DNA of 64,000 nt from Topomyia yanbarensis (lineage: Eukaryota; Arthropoda; Insecta; Diptera; Culicidae): assembly GCF_030247195.1 (NCBI RefSeq), contig NC_080672.1, positions 182,711,234 through 182,775,233 on the forward strand, read 5' to 3'. The notes under the pieces were generated by a model that made no database searches, was not told where the DNA came from, and worked only from the letters and a program-made list of their open reading frames with translations. Numbering within the stretch: position 1 is the stretch's first letter; every line of letters begins with the position of its first letter. This document shows, one piece after another, positions 1 through 11,599 of this stretch. The translations under genes and the position numbers were made by a program.

Positions 1-1271
1 GTCGAATGTTATATGAGCCTCGGCCTTCCGGGCCTCGGTTATACAGTCGAGTTTTGGAGCAATTGCATAACCTTTCTATATGAGAATGGCAAAAGAATAA
101 TATTTAATTAGCTTAATCAGCATGAGTTCAATGTTATCTTCATGTGATTATATTTTGAAATGTTGGTGGAATGGGTTTGAAAGTGGAGGGAATGGGATGT
201 TAGTAGAGTGGGAGTGGAGGATGCGTCAGAAATCCTTCATCTTATTTCGGTATACGGGGTGGATGAAGGATATGCGGACGTGAGGGTGTTCCAAGGGGAG
301 GGGAGTGATGAAGGAGGGTGGTGTAAGGGCAAGGCGGGGGGGGGGGGGGAGGGCGGCGACGCAACACTCAGCTGTATATTTTGCCTTCCATTTGAGACTT
401 GGTTTGAGAAAATCGGTTCAGTCATCACCGATGAACCGATATGACTTTAATTGTGAAATATGCCCGGAATTCCGGGCTTCCGGAATCGTCGATAGTGGAC
501 AATATATTCAAAGAATGTTTGATTGACAATCAGTGATCTAGATCTGCGATTAGACCATTTCAATAGTTTTTAGCCTCTGAGGTATTACGATTTTGCCGAT
601 TTATACGGGAAATTCCAGTGTATCCTTACTAACACCCCTGTAACTCCGGAAGCAAGAGTCAGAACCGAATGAAGTTCAGCAGTAGTCAATGGTATTACTG
701 TATCTTTCATTTGAAATCAAGTTTGTAAAAATCGGTAGAGAATTCGTTGGGGAATGAGTGTTATATTAGCTTAGGAACTTGGCGGGTTCCCCGGGGGCGT
801 CATGAACCGTCATAGGTGGCCAATGTGGTCAAAGCTACTTTGATTGATCATTAGTGATCCAGACCCGCAAACTAGAGTAATGTTACATCCATTTTGATAT
901 GTTTTACATCATTTGAACATCATGGTGGTACCAGTTTATATGGGAATTTACTGTGTGACCGCACTCTTCAACCCGTAACTCCGGAACCGGAAGTCGGATC
1001 AACTAAAAATTCAATAGCAGCTTATGGGAGCGAAACCTTTCAGATGAAACTAAGTTTGCGAAAATCGGTTCAGCCATCTCTGAGAAAATTGTGTGAGTTT
1101 AAATGACACACACACATACACACACATACACACACATACATACACACAGACGTTTGCCGATCTCGACGAACTGAATCGAATGGTGTATGACACTCGGCCC
1201 TCCGGGCCTCGGTTAACAAGTCGATTTTTACAGTGATTGCATAGCCTTTCTTTATATGAGAAAGGCAAAAC
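1..1271 (+). repeat. Composite interspersed repeat (family R), two unit ends
   Basis: Non-coding repeat with a recurring architecture: a GC-rich palindromic stretch (near 24-40 and 1196-1212, containing GGGCCTCGGTT), an ATATGAGAAAGGCAAA-like terminus (78-94, 1253-1269), and an internal CACACATA microsatellite at 1104-1148. Upstream modules carry the motif AAATCGGTTCAGCCATCTC (1060-1080). The tail of one unit ends near 105 and a second unit ends at ~1270. The whole stretch matches 35511-36777 in the same orientation. No protein is encoded; short reading frames here are chance. The exact class is unknown to me; short inverted ends (GCCTTTCTCAT / ATGAGAAAGGC) would fit a non-autonomous DNA element. 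Confidence 0.75.
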
Positions 1272-1775
1272 AAATAGTTACATATAGTTTAAATTTATTT
1301 ACACAGTTAATTTGAAAGTCAATTCTCATGTAGATTTGGTAGCTTAAAATAAACGCACACGAATTAACGGAAGTGCTTACGAACTATATCGCGGTAGTAA
1401 AAATCACTAATTATGAAGTAATATAATATTTGTAAGATTTATGAGCTGCAGGGCGTCTCCATATGAGTATTTTCATTTTTATTTGAGTTAGATTCATGAT
1501 AAGTAATCTATGGAGACCATCTCAAAAATTGGAAGACGTATAAAGATAAATTTCCGATATGACATCGGATTTCTCAATAACTCTTTCTTGACGCAGACCA
1601 GAAGTAAATAATTTCTGCGCAAAACGCTCACATCTATAGTTAATCATGTTCATTCTTCTTTCCAAAGAACTTAAAACCACACAAATCCGTCACGTAGTTC
1701 TTGAGATATCGCCATTTGAAGTTCGAAGATACGAAGAGTTCTAATGAATTGAATTGAACAGAAATCCTCGACATC
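1272..1775. repeat. Left arm of a ~490-bp inverted repeat pair
   Basis: This stretch is the diverged reverse complement of 4415-4893. For example, the CTACCGCGATATAGTTCGTA segment near 4762 is read backwards near 1380-1400. The left arm carries a ~40-bp insertion (around 1560-1605) missing from the right arm. It directly abuts the family R terminus at 1271. Non-coding. Confidence 0.8.
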
Positions 1776-2536
1776 ACTTGCTTCAACGTGTTAAAAATTC
1801 ATTTTTTATTCGATTATCGTAAAATTTTGAGATACTTCTATTCAAACTGAGAGAAAAATTAAATAAATATTTGCAAAAGTATTAAAAGACATTGATTTTT
1901 GCGGTCGTGCTACTGTGTACCGATGCGGTATCCTTTACAAGAGCTAAACAATTTCAGTGGTGTCAGTTGATAGCTGATATCTTTCCGTTTTGAGTTATCA
2001 TATTTTCGGACGAATATTAATTCACCACTAACATCTACTAGTCTGCAGTCATTTCACTGACTGAATGATAGTGAACCGAACTGATCAAGAAAGAAAATTT
2101 AAAGGTGATATAAGATGGAATCTCAGATCAAAGTTAGACCAACGTTGAACCAATATCGGGCAATGTTAAACCAACATCGGACTAATGTCGGACCAAAATA
2201 GAACCTATGCTGGACTAATGTCGAACCAACAATGTCGCACCAATGTGGGACTGGGATTTCACGTGTTTTGATACAACTTAACTGATATTGTCCAACTCTG
2301 TCCCTCTCCCTCATCTCTTTTGATTGATGCATTTTCTTCTCCTTGTCGTTCTGGATTAGCTCGGAAACCCATTCCGAAAGCCCTCACATCTGAATAATAA
2401 GTCGTAGTTCATTGATTACCAAATTGAGAAATGTGGAAAAACATTTGCGAAATAATGATATATGCACAATCAAAATCTACCTGAACTTTATCGTGCAATG
2501 GAAACTCGGATAATTCTACGATCGAATAACCGCAAG
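1776..2536. other. Non-coding AT-rich interval with degenerate minisatellite
   Basis: No gene seen. From about 2130 to 2255 there is a degenerate array of roughly 12-16-bp units built on AATGTCGGACCAA / CCAACATCGGACT. The remainder shows no feature I can name. Confidence 0.5.
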
Positions 2537-2783
2537 AAGAAAAACAACACAAAGAAAAGTCACATGGACACATGATCACTCGAACTGTTTTGTGTCATTG
2601 GACATCGTACAAACTTTTATTCCCTCCATTTTTCACTCGAAAATTTCACTAGTATTATAAAAAACAACACAAACAAGTCACATAGACACATGATCACTCG
2701 AATTCTTTGCTATCACTGGACATCGTACAAACTTTTATTGCTATTTCACTGGAAAATTTCACTAGTATTATTAAAAAATATAT
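2537..2783. repeat. Two-copy tandem duplication, unit ~124 bp
   Basis: Two diverged tandem copies, about 2537-2660 and 2661-2783. Shared landmarks are ACACATGATCACTCGAA (2571 and 2687 regions), CATCGTACAAACTTTTATT and AAATTTCACTAGTATTAT. Non-coding. Confidence 0.75.
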
Positions 2784-2908
2784 TATGACAAGGAATTTGT
2801 TTGGTTGAAATTTGGTGGTATATTAAATCGACGCACGCAAAAGATGGAATGAGGAGACCGGTTGCAAATGTGTAATGATTTGGTAAAGGTTTACTACACT
2901 GCTCTTTA

Positions 2909-4116
2909 GGGGCCATGCATAAATGACGTAGCATTTTAGGGGGTAGGGGGGTATACCAAATTCGTGACGAAGTGTGACGAGGGGAAGGGTAGGGTCAGAA
3001 GCTGTGCGACGTAGCATTAAGTTCAAATTTTTGCAACGGGCATCGAAACCCATTGATTAGAAAAGATAACTTAATGTTCCTCAATTCCTAAGAGAAATAA
3101 ATTAAATTCGCAAAAAAACACGAAAATATTTGGTATGCCACATTAGTTAGCTAATCTTGCTAACTAGTAGTCTTAGTTTGGTAACTGAAATTTTCTCTTC
3201 GGATTCAACTAAAAAAATATAGTAATTTAGTTCAATGAATGCTTTTTAGAATCATTGGCAGCTGCAGGATTGTGAACTGAGAGAACTCCACGCTCCATGA
3301 CCAGGCATTGCATTTATCGCTCATATGTGTAAATGCGTCCGGATGCTGTGAGTTTTTAATGCTACTGCGACAATAAAAACTCACATTTTCACACGAAACG
3401 TGATTGGCACTCACACAACTTCTCCGGATAAATACAACGTGCTATTTCTCCGAATAAATAAAACCGTCGGAGAATGAGCGAATGAGTTTATCACGGTATC
3501 CTTTTTGCGCTCGCTGCCTGGCTGTCGCTGCTCCAAAACACGGAAAAACAAGTCTATCCTACTTCTTTGCAGCTTTTCTTTGAAATTGAGTGTATATTTT
3601 GACGTTTTTATTGATTTCCACGAAATTAAAATATTATCACCTTCTCCGGTGAGAACGAAAAAATCAAATAAATTTTATCCGGATCATTATTCCTCACGTT
3701 ATTTGTGAAGACGGAGAATTTGGCGACTCATCTTATCTCGGAAAAATTGGACATCGGATAAGCTTCTTCTCGCGTGAGCGAGAGAGAATTACAATAATGC
3801 CTGTCCATGACATATAAAATTCAAAACAAAGCTATGAACACTATATTTGTCATGAGATGGGCTTATTTTGTGCGCAATTTGCTGTTATAATGTCAATAAA
3901 AGCCGTCAAACATTTTGTAAGGACATGCATTTACAAGAATTACAAAATATTTAATTTTTTCACCCCACTGCCGCGAGGTGGGAGGGAGGGGGGGGGAGTT
4001 GGTAAAGCTACGTGATTTACAAAGGGGAGGTAACAATTTTGTGACCAAATGCTACGAGGGGGGAGGTAGGGGTCGAAAATAACCGAATAAAAGCTACGTC
4101 ATTTGTGTACGGCCCC
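2909..4116. mobile_element. Harbinger-like MITE (1.2 kb)
   Basis: Terminal inverted repeats start GGGGCCATGCATAAATGACG on the left and, reading inwards from the right, GGGGCCGTACACAAATGACG. Both continue with TAGC. The element is flanked by TTA on both sides (2906-2908, 4117-4119), a 3-bp duplication as used by PIF/Harbinger elements. G-rich subterminal stretches follow each end. There is no transposase frame, so it is non-autonomous. Assignment to Harbinger is from TIR style and duplication length only. Confidence 0.65.
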
Positions 4117-4200
4117 TTACCCCTTAAAAGGTAAGCAGGTCTGGCAGGCTTTCATGCAGTATGAACAGGCGCATGTAAATTCCATTAACTAATGATAAAA

Positions 4201-4893
<693 letters not shown>

Positions 4894-4915
4894 TTGTTTT
4901 ACTGTTTCATTATAG

Positions 4916-5843
4916 ACATGACGTATATCTATGAAAGGGCTGATCAAGAGCTCAAAAAGCGATTTACTGACAATGTTTTTGGTGGATCATGTAGCGTTTG
5001 CGATCGTTTATGGTTTCGAAAAGATTTGAAAAATATTAGCAGAGCCGAGGAAAATGTTCTTCTGACATTAGGATCTTTTGAATCTGTATAAGATTTTAGT
5101 GTTTGTCAGACCTGCCATGGAGTTTGAAAAGAGGTGTAGTTCCAAAACTGGCTACAACGAATGAATTTGTATATCCCAATCGTCCTCCGGGTTTACCTCC
5201 ACTAGATCCAATAAGTGAAAGGTTAATTTCTCCAAGATTGCCTTTCATGCAGATAAGGCGCTTACGTCATGCTGCAGGAAGTCACTCAATAATGGGTCAA
5301 ATTATTAATGTCCCAGTGGATGTACCTGAGATGATCCGCGTACTCCCACGAAATATTGATGACGATTATGCATTTAATGTTAGTATCAAGAAGCATTTAA
5401 TCCACAAATCTTCTTATCTAAATGGGTTCATAAAGAAGAAAACAGTGATTGAGTGGCTTAAGTATCTTGTCGATACTCCATTATATCGTCGTTATGGAAT
5501 AGTTATCGGTAACGACCAGCTAAATGGTCTTGACCACTTATCGTCAATACCAGCTGATCCGGACAACGAGTTGGAAGTAATTGATTCTTCTAATGATTTT
5601 GAGTTATTGATTGGGCAGCAACAAACGCTTCTTTGGAATGAAGGTGAATGTTTGGAAATTGCACCCGCTCAAAACAGGATACCTTTGTCCTTAATATTCG
5701 ACGAATTTGGGGAGGAACTTTCATTTCCTAGTATATATTTTGGCCAACCAGGTTCCTTCAAATTTGATGTTTATGTAACACCATTTATGATGGCTACAAG
5801 CGAAAAAAGACGTTGCGACAGACGAGGAACAAAGTCACATTTA
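4916..5843 (+). pseudogene. Helitron N-terminal (DUF6570-type) region, broken
   Basis: Two adjoining frames. The first (to 5091) includes CSVCDRLWFRKDLK, a cysteine-containing signature of arthropod Helitron N-terminal regions. The second (from 5103) carries PPLDPISERLISPRLPFMQI and later DDDYAFNVSIKKH, both typical of the DUF6570 block that precedes Rep. A frameshift near 5115 separates them, because CQTCHG in one frame should run into SLKRG in the other. The block ends at the mini-LINE insertion point at 5843 and resumes at 7085. Confidence 0.8.
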
Positions 5844-7077
5844 TTTATTTAAATGTGTAATTTATTTATTTATTTATTTATTTATTTGTTAGACCTCAGC
5901 GGTCTTATTGAAATTCTAAAGCTACTTGGTACAATTACGTTTACACAAAATAACATAACAACATAATGAACATATTTTACAAATATTTCACTAATTAAAC
6001 TAGCACAATAAAACAAAATAAAAAAAACATCACAAATGTTCTGTGCGGTTATGGTGCCCATGGATCTCCTGAATAATTCCTACGAAATTCTCGGTACCGT
6101 ATACCTCGTGGCCACGTTCCTCGAGAAAGAGCTTTTTCCTTCATTGGAGAGTGTAGTTCAATCTTGAATGAAACAAAGTCGAGGGCTGTAGTGTCTTGCC
6201 AAGCCGGGACAAGCTTCTTAACCGCTAAAGGTATTTGGTTATCTAAACATGTTGAAACAAGATTAGTCACTTGTTCTTCGCTGACGTCACTACAAATGTT
6301 CGAGAGAAATAACTCGAAATTTGTCCCGGGTTCTGAAATACTAGCAGCCATGTTCGATTGCGTCGATGACAACGGGTGAACTCGCTCAATTCCAGTAACA
6401 TTAGCTACGTTCTCGGATAAATTTTTCGATGCCGATAATCCAACCAAGCTGTTCACAGATGCGTTCAACTGATCGATACTGGACTGTAAACGAGCAATCT
6501 CCTCATCACGTTTCTTTTCACTTTGTGCATGAAATGATTCTAAAGATAAAATAGTGCTACGAAATCTTGCATTTTCCAACACGTCGCGGCACCTATCGCA
6601 CATCCAGAAAACATTTGAGTTTTTGCATGCTTCAATGTCGTCTGCAGATAAATCAGTACATTTCTTGTGGAATACGCGCCAACCATCGCAAATCACTATT
6701 TCGTTTTTTTTTTCAATGTGAAGCGTACACTTCTCACAGTTAATTTCCATCTTTCAAAGCAAAGCGTAAACAGATAGTACGAGGCGGGCGATCGCTGCTT
6801 CTGCCAGTCAGCTTATAGCAACAACACAATAGACAAAAGGCTTCGACGCTGGTGTTTATTCGGCCCGTTAATTTTGATTTAAAAACAGGCAAAACTTCCA
6901 CTTGTTTTGTGACACGATATTATTCAGTTACCGTAAACGATTAACACTACGTAAAACTCCAGTTTGGCAATAAGTTAAATGTACTAAAACGATGGAAACA
7001 CCGGAAAATTGGGTTTCTTACAGAGCAAACAAAAATACCGAACAGCACGGATCAACAGTAACAGACGATTTTTACGA
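5844..7077 (-). mobile_element. PHD-ORF1-only mini-LINE inserted in the Helitron
   Basis: Flanked by the 7-bp direct repeat ACATTTA (5837-5843 and 7078-7084). On the minus strand it has a ~325-bp leader, one ORF (6750 to 6049), a ~160-bp 3' region with a short GACCGCTGAGGTC hairpin, and an (AAAT)n tail at the plus-strand left edge. That tail and the target duplication are LINE hallmarks. No reverse transcriptase is present, so it must move in trans (half-LINE logic). Removing it plus one target copy rejoins the Helitron frame. Confidence 0.8.
6049..6750 (-). CDS. ORF1-type protein with N-terminal PHD-like finger
   Basis: 233 codons, start ATG at 6750. Residues ~5-58 form a PHD-like zinc finger: paired cysteines CEKC, then a WRVFHKKC segment and CDRC. 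Residues ~75-100 look coiled coil (charged, heptad-like, with ARLQSSIDQLNASVNSLVGL). The C-terminus has TWPRGIRYREF, resembling the WP-x-G-[IV]-x-[FVY]-R-x-F end of LINE ORF1 proteins. PHD fingers are known in ORF1 of CR1-like retrotransposons; such proteins are expected to bind RNA or chromatin. The frame is intact with no stop, unlike its Helitron host, suggesting a younger insertion. It could instead be the ORF1 of another LINE clade. Confidence 0.7.
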   Translation of the reverse strand: MEINCEKCTLHIEKKNEIVICDGWRVFHKKCTDLSADDIEACKNSNVFWMCDRCRDVLENARFRSTILSLESFHAQSEKKRDEEIARLQSSIDQLNASVNSLVGLSASKNLSENVANVTGIERVHPLSSTQSNMAASISEPGTNFELFLSNICSDVSEEQVTNLVSTCLDNQIPLAVKKLVPAWQDTTALDFVSFKIELHSPMKEKALSRGTWPRGIRYREFRRNYSGDPWAP

Positions 7078-7084
7078 ACATTTA

Positions 7085-9414
7085 CTGTATATGGCCGCAA
7101 AAATACTTCGTCTTCGCGTTTCCGACGTTTTGCAAAATACTTTTAAATGTATGGGAACTGCAAATATAACCCGTGGTATGTTAAAGGATTGAAAACTTTT
7201 GGAGACTTGCATTGAGCGTAATTTGTCGTTTCTCAAGTCTATCCCAAATTCTGTCCAATATTGGCAACAACATAAACATGATGTTTTTGTTGCTTTGTTT
7301 TCATCATCGCTAGCAAATTTGGTATGGACGGTCATCGATTTTTTCGGTGAAATCGATGACCGTCCATACCACATGATGTTTTTGCAATGATTCGGCAACT
7401 TGGAAGGCCAACAACGTTCATGACATTGAGTGCCAGTGAAACTCGATGGCCTGACTTGTTGCTAATATTACATAAACTTTCCGAAGAGCACGATATCAAC
7501 TTGACAGATCCCATAGAGCAACTAACTGCACTGCAGCGAACAACGCTCGTGAATGAGGATCCTGTCACCTGTTGCATTTATTTCAACAGATTCGTTGATA
7601 CCTTAATGAATATTCTTGCATCTCGAAGATATAGCCCATTTGGCGAGTATTATATTGTTGACTACTTCAAAAGAATAGAGTTTCAACACCGTGGCAGTCT
7701 CCATGCCCATATATTACTTTTGCTTAATAATGATCATCATGAAACAATTTCAGAGGACAGGCCAGCTACAGTAGAACTAATAAATTTTCTTTGTTCCGTT
7801 AGTGCTAATAGAAATCAGATTCATAAGCATACATTTACTTGTTACAAGCGGAACGAGAAGCAATGCCGATTCAACATCCCTTACTGGCCTATGGATCAAA
7901 CTAGAATTTTGTTGCCTATGGTATCAGATAATTCAAACCGTAACCAATTATTAATAAAAGCAGGGCAAGTACACAAAAAATTGAACTCAAAAGTGTACAC
8001 AACGCTGGATGAGTATCTCGCCGACTGTAATTGTTTGTACGATAACTATTTGGATGTTATTCGTGCCTCTTCAAAAAGACCTATCGTTCTCTTAAAGCGT
8101 ACAATGGGAGAACTATGGACCAATCCATATAATCCATGGGTTGCTAATAAATTACTCTCGAACATGGACATTCAATTTATTGTGGACGAATATTCATGTG
8201 CTGCGTATGTTGTTGAATATGTCAACAAAACAAACAGAGGTATTAGTAACTTGCATCATGAATTGATCAAGTTACAAGATGAATATCCTGATCAAGATTT
8301 CGCTGCACTACTGAAGAAAGTCAGTATTAAAATGCTGAATTCAGTGGAAATGTGTTCCCAAGAAGCTGCTTGGTATTTACTACGACAACCAATGTCAGAA
8401 TCCAACAGAAAAGTGGAATTTATACCAACAATGTGGCCACATGAGCGAATAAAATCTAGAAAACACACTAAACAAATGGATGAGGAAGGCATCGATGATG
8501 ATTCGACGGATGTGTGGACGCTGAACATAATCCAGAAATATGAGAAGCGTGATGGGCTAGAAATCATTGGTTTGGCTGATTTTGTAGCGTGTTACACGAA
8601 AGTTAAAAGTAGTAGTAACACATACAAGCAACGAAGTACTCCCCGAGTAATCCGGTGGAGAAAATATAAAATAACAGAGTTAAATGATTACAAGCGCGAA
8701 ATGGTACTTTTATTTCTACCATTCCGGAATGAGGCTTGCGACATTGATTGTAACAAATTGATAATTGATTTGTATGATCAAAATGAGTCTTTCATATTGA
8801 ATAAGTTGAAACAATATGATTGTAACATTAATCTCGAACAAATCGTCGAAGAATACCTTCGTACAACCGAAGAGAGTGAAACCGACGATCTACAAAAGGC
8901 AATCAACGATAAACATAACGAATTCGTAAGGGCCATTACAATGGAGCCCAACGATTATGATATCGAGCAGTTGCCTACTGGTGCTTTGGCAGCGGTCGTT
9001 AAAAAACGTACTAATGTCATGAGCAAGCAAGAGTATTGTGCTATGGCCAGGACAACAAATGTCGAACAACGAAACTTGGTTCTACATTTGATAAATATAT
9101 TGCACAGTTTTGACGGAACAAACACACCTTTGCAGATATTTTTCACTGGTCCTGCAGGATGTGGTAAAACCTTTACTCTTCGAATACTTATGGAGACATA
9201 CTATCGCTTCAGTCAAGCACATAATTCGTTGAAAAATGCATATGTAGCTTGTGCTTCAACGGGTAAAGTAGCTGTCGCTATTGGTGCTACTACAGTTCAT
9301 TCCGCGTTCCGTATTACAATGCGCGAAGAAATAATTCTAAACTTGGATTTGAAACACTTCAACTTTATCGAAATGCTTTTACAGGTGTTAAAGCGATCAT
9401 TATCGATGAAGTAA
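7085..9414 (+). pseudogene. Helitron Rep domain and start of helicase
   Basis: Continues the Helitron protein after the mini-LINE. The Rep domain has the HuH motif in FQHRGSLHAHILL (about 7681-7719) and the tyrosine segment YVVEYVNKTNRG (~8206-8241) expected of the nicking active site. A Pif1-type Walker A, GPAGCGKTFTL, lies near 9148-9180, followed by STGKVAVAIGATTVHSAF. There is an in-frame TGA near 7190 and a shift caused by the 81-bp hairpin insert at 7290-7370. From 7387 to 9414 the frame is open for 675 codons, then a 1-base shift near 9350 puts the Walker B segment in another frame. Confidence 0.85.
7290..7370. other. 81-bp hairpin insert with 14-bp target-like duplication
   Basis: The 14-mer ACATGATGTTTTTG occurs at 7276-7289 and 7371-7384. 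Between them lies an insert whose right half is a perfect 22-bp inverted repeat (7320-7341 and 7350-7371; core GGTATGGACGGTCATCG). The 95-bp net gain shifts the Helitron frame. Without it the protein reads KHDVFAMIRQLG, as expected for this conserved Helitron segment. Confidence 0.85.
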
Positions 9415-10412
9415 ATATGATAGGTGCAGATATACCTAATATCATACATACACGTTTGCAAGACATTACTGGAAACTATGATGCAGCATTTGGTGAAATT
9501 GATCTTATATTCTGTGGTGATCTTCGTCAGTTGGCACCTGTCAATGCGCGTCCAGTTTACAAGCCTTGTAGGAACTCCATTTGCGGACCTATACTTTGGC
9601 AATCTCTAAATTTCTGCCTGTTAGTGCAAGTTATGCGACAATCTGATGTGGAATTTTCATCCATTCTTACAAAAATTAATAATGGCGAGGCACTTACTGC
9701 TGCAGAAACTGAACTGATCGAGAGTCGATTCCGAACAGCGGAGTGGTGTAGTCAAAATGTTCCTAATGCAATACGCCTCTTCCATCGTAATATGGATGTA
9801 GAGAGGTATAATACTGAAACATTGCGTGATCGTGAGGGACTTTATTTTATTGTCGAAGATATTTTCACAGGCTACAGAAAGGCGGAACAACTAGCTAGTG
9901 CTAGGGTTAAGCTAGATAAAATGAGCGTTGTAGGTTTACCTTACTTATTGCGATTAACACTCGGCATGCCCTATATGATCACTACCAACATTGACGTTGA
10001 AGATGGTATGGTTAATGGAGCTATTGGGGATCTCAAATATATCGAACACTGCGAAGATGATTCCAGTGAACGTATTACCCGACTTTGGCTAAAATTCGAA
10101 AGTGATGTTATCGGTACCGCTTTGAGAATTAAATCAAGACCTTTGGTATATTCCAAACCAAGTCACTTGAAATTTGATTTGGTTCCTATTACAAAACGAT
10201 CAGCCAGTATGAAACTTGACAGCATCACTTGTAAACGGATTCAATTCCCGCTCGTTAGTGCGTGTGCACTCACAGTACACAAATCACAAGGAGGTACCTT
10301 TTCTGGAATTGTGTTTGATTACGATAAATGCTTAGAACAACAATTAGTATATGTAGGATTATCACGAGTTACATCAATTGATGGACTTTTTTTTAACAAA
10401 CTCGAAAAATAA
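9360..10412 (+). pseudogene. Helitron Pif1-like helicase, C-terminal half
   Basis: Continuation after the frameshift. Walker B is IIIDEVNMIGAD (~9394-9429), then FCGDLRQLAPV, and late helicase motifs LTVHKSQGGTFSGIVFDY and VYVGLSRVTSIDGLFF (~10270-10395). The frame closes at 10412. It belongs to one polypeptide with the Rep domain in an active element. Confidence 0.85.
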
Positions 10413-10499
10413 TTTCAAATTTCACCACTCTAAGGGTAGTAATTCACCTCGAATGACTGAATTGAGAACAGAGCTAGTACGCCTGTGAAATCATCAGCT

Positions 10500-10914
10500 G
10501 CCGACTATTAACAGTGAATTACTGAATTTTATTGGAGCGATAGATCATGGCTGCAGCTGGATATGTTTTATTTTTTTAAGTTTGAATGCTCATTTCTCAG
10601 ATATTTCAACGGACAATTTACTAACCATAGTGGACATTTTAGCCCTCAGTGAGACTTGGTTGAACAATTGTTCTGCTGTGGATATAAACGGTTATAGTTG
10701 TACCGCCGAATATAAGCGTCCTAATTCTAGAGCTGGTTGTGTTGCAATTTATCAAAAGACCACTGCATCTACTATGGCTATTGTTCATGAAATTGAACAA
10801 GTCAGTGAAGAGCATGACGCGAATTTGTCTCTGGCGGATAACTCAAGAACTGCAATGTCGAAAGCCGAAGATATATTTCGTACTCTTCATATCACAGACC
10901 AATACTTTCTTTAA
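10500..10914 (+). pseudogene. Helitron-linked AP-type endonuclease fragment
   Basis: The frame 10582-10914 (110 codons from its first ATG; same-frame similarity seems to begin upstream) carries SLNAHFSDISTDNLL and the motif ILALSETWLNN, whose ETW glutamate is a catalytic residue in exonuclease-endonuclease-phosphatase domains. SRAGCVAIYQK matches the following GG-V-ALYVK-type strand. Its place directly behind the helicase is where Helentrons carry an endonuclease. It is cut off at the foldback insertion at 10921. An unrelated LINE fragment is the alternative, but the position favours the Helentron. Confidence 0.65.
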
Positions 10915-10921
10915 TTGATCC

Positions 10922-11341
10922 GATAGAAAGATGAACGATCACTTTGTTTTGAGTAATAAGTATTAATATTGTATTGCGTCTATCACCTGCGTTTCGAAGA
11001 TCTATGCCTTCCTCTTCAGGGTAAAAACACTAACAATATTATCTTTGTCAAGTTGGTTTGAACATTTGAACGGAAAACGCAACGCACTGACCTACTTGAG
11101 ATGGTCCCCGCAGAAATCACTAGCAGACTGAGCAATGAATGATGTGTGCGGGGACCGGCTCAGGTAGATCAGTGCGTTGCGTCTTCCGTTCTAGTGTTCA
11201 AACCAACTTGACAAAGATAATATTGTTAGTGTTTTTTGCCTTGGAGATGAAGACAAAGACCTTTGAAACGCAGGTGATAGATGCAATAAAATATTAATGT
11301 AAGAAACCCGTGACCAAACGCCATTTGTCTTTAATTGATCC
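10922..11341. mobile_element. Foldback element with 14-bp flanking direct repeat
   Basis: Long inverted arms, about 10963-11110 and 11155-11301. For example, CTAACAATATTATCTTTGTC (11031) is mirrored near 11205-11235, and TCTATCACCTGCGTTTCGAA (10979) near 11261-11282. Flanks carry TCTTTAATTGATCC at 10908-10921 and 11328-11341. Non-coding; it interrupts the Helitron endonuclease region. Confidence 0.75.
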
Positions 11342-11599
11342 AGCAATTTAACATTTTCATTATACGATGCAGAAAGAAATCATGAACGGTTTATAACGCT
11401 ACAGCTACACCAATCATGTCAGTATCGCACCCATGGACAACAGTTCAATCCGGAAATAGAGAGCAGAAGTCAGCAGCATAAACAACATAAATAGCGAACA
11501 TAAACGGTCCTTTTCAGGACCACCATTGTTTTAATGATGAATTAATTAGAAGTCTTTCCTTTTTCCGAAAAATTCTGTTCTGTTCTGATAACCTACATA

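Larger units (their letters stand above)
4911..10921 (+). mobile_element. Decayed Helitron (Helentron-like), nested insertions
   Basis: Remains of a rolling-circle transposon. In order: an N-terminal DUF6570-type region, the HuH Rep domain, a Pif1-family helicase and a C-terminal AP-type endonuclease piece. Rep would nick and join DNA, the helicase would unwind it, and the endonuclease is an accessory found in Helentrons. It is dead in this copy: frameshifts near 5115 and 9350, an in-frame TGA near 7190, and insertions at 5844-7077, 7290-7370 and 10922-11341. The outer ends were not identified; the limits given are those of recognisable coding sequence. A splice-acceptor-like TTTCATTATAG precedes the first coding block at 4905-4915. 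Confidence 0.8.

Noticed and set aside
1050..1273. Small minus-strand frames through CACACATA sequence (also ~35160-35590, 37536-37842)
   Set aside because: Cys-Val-Tyr runs from microsatellites within family R; no start context or homology.
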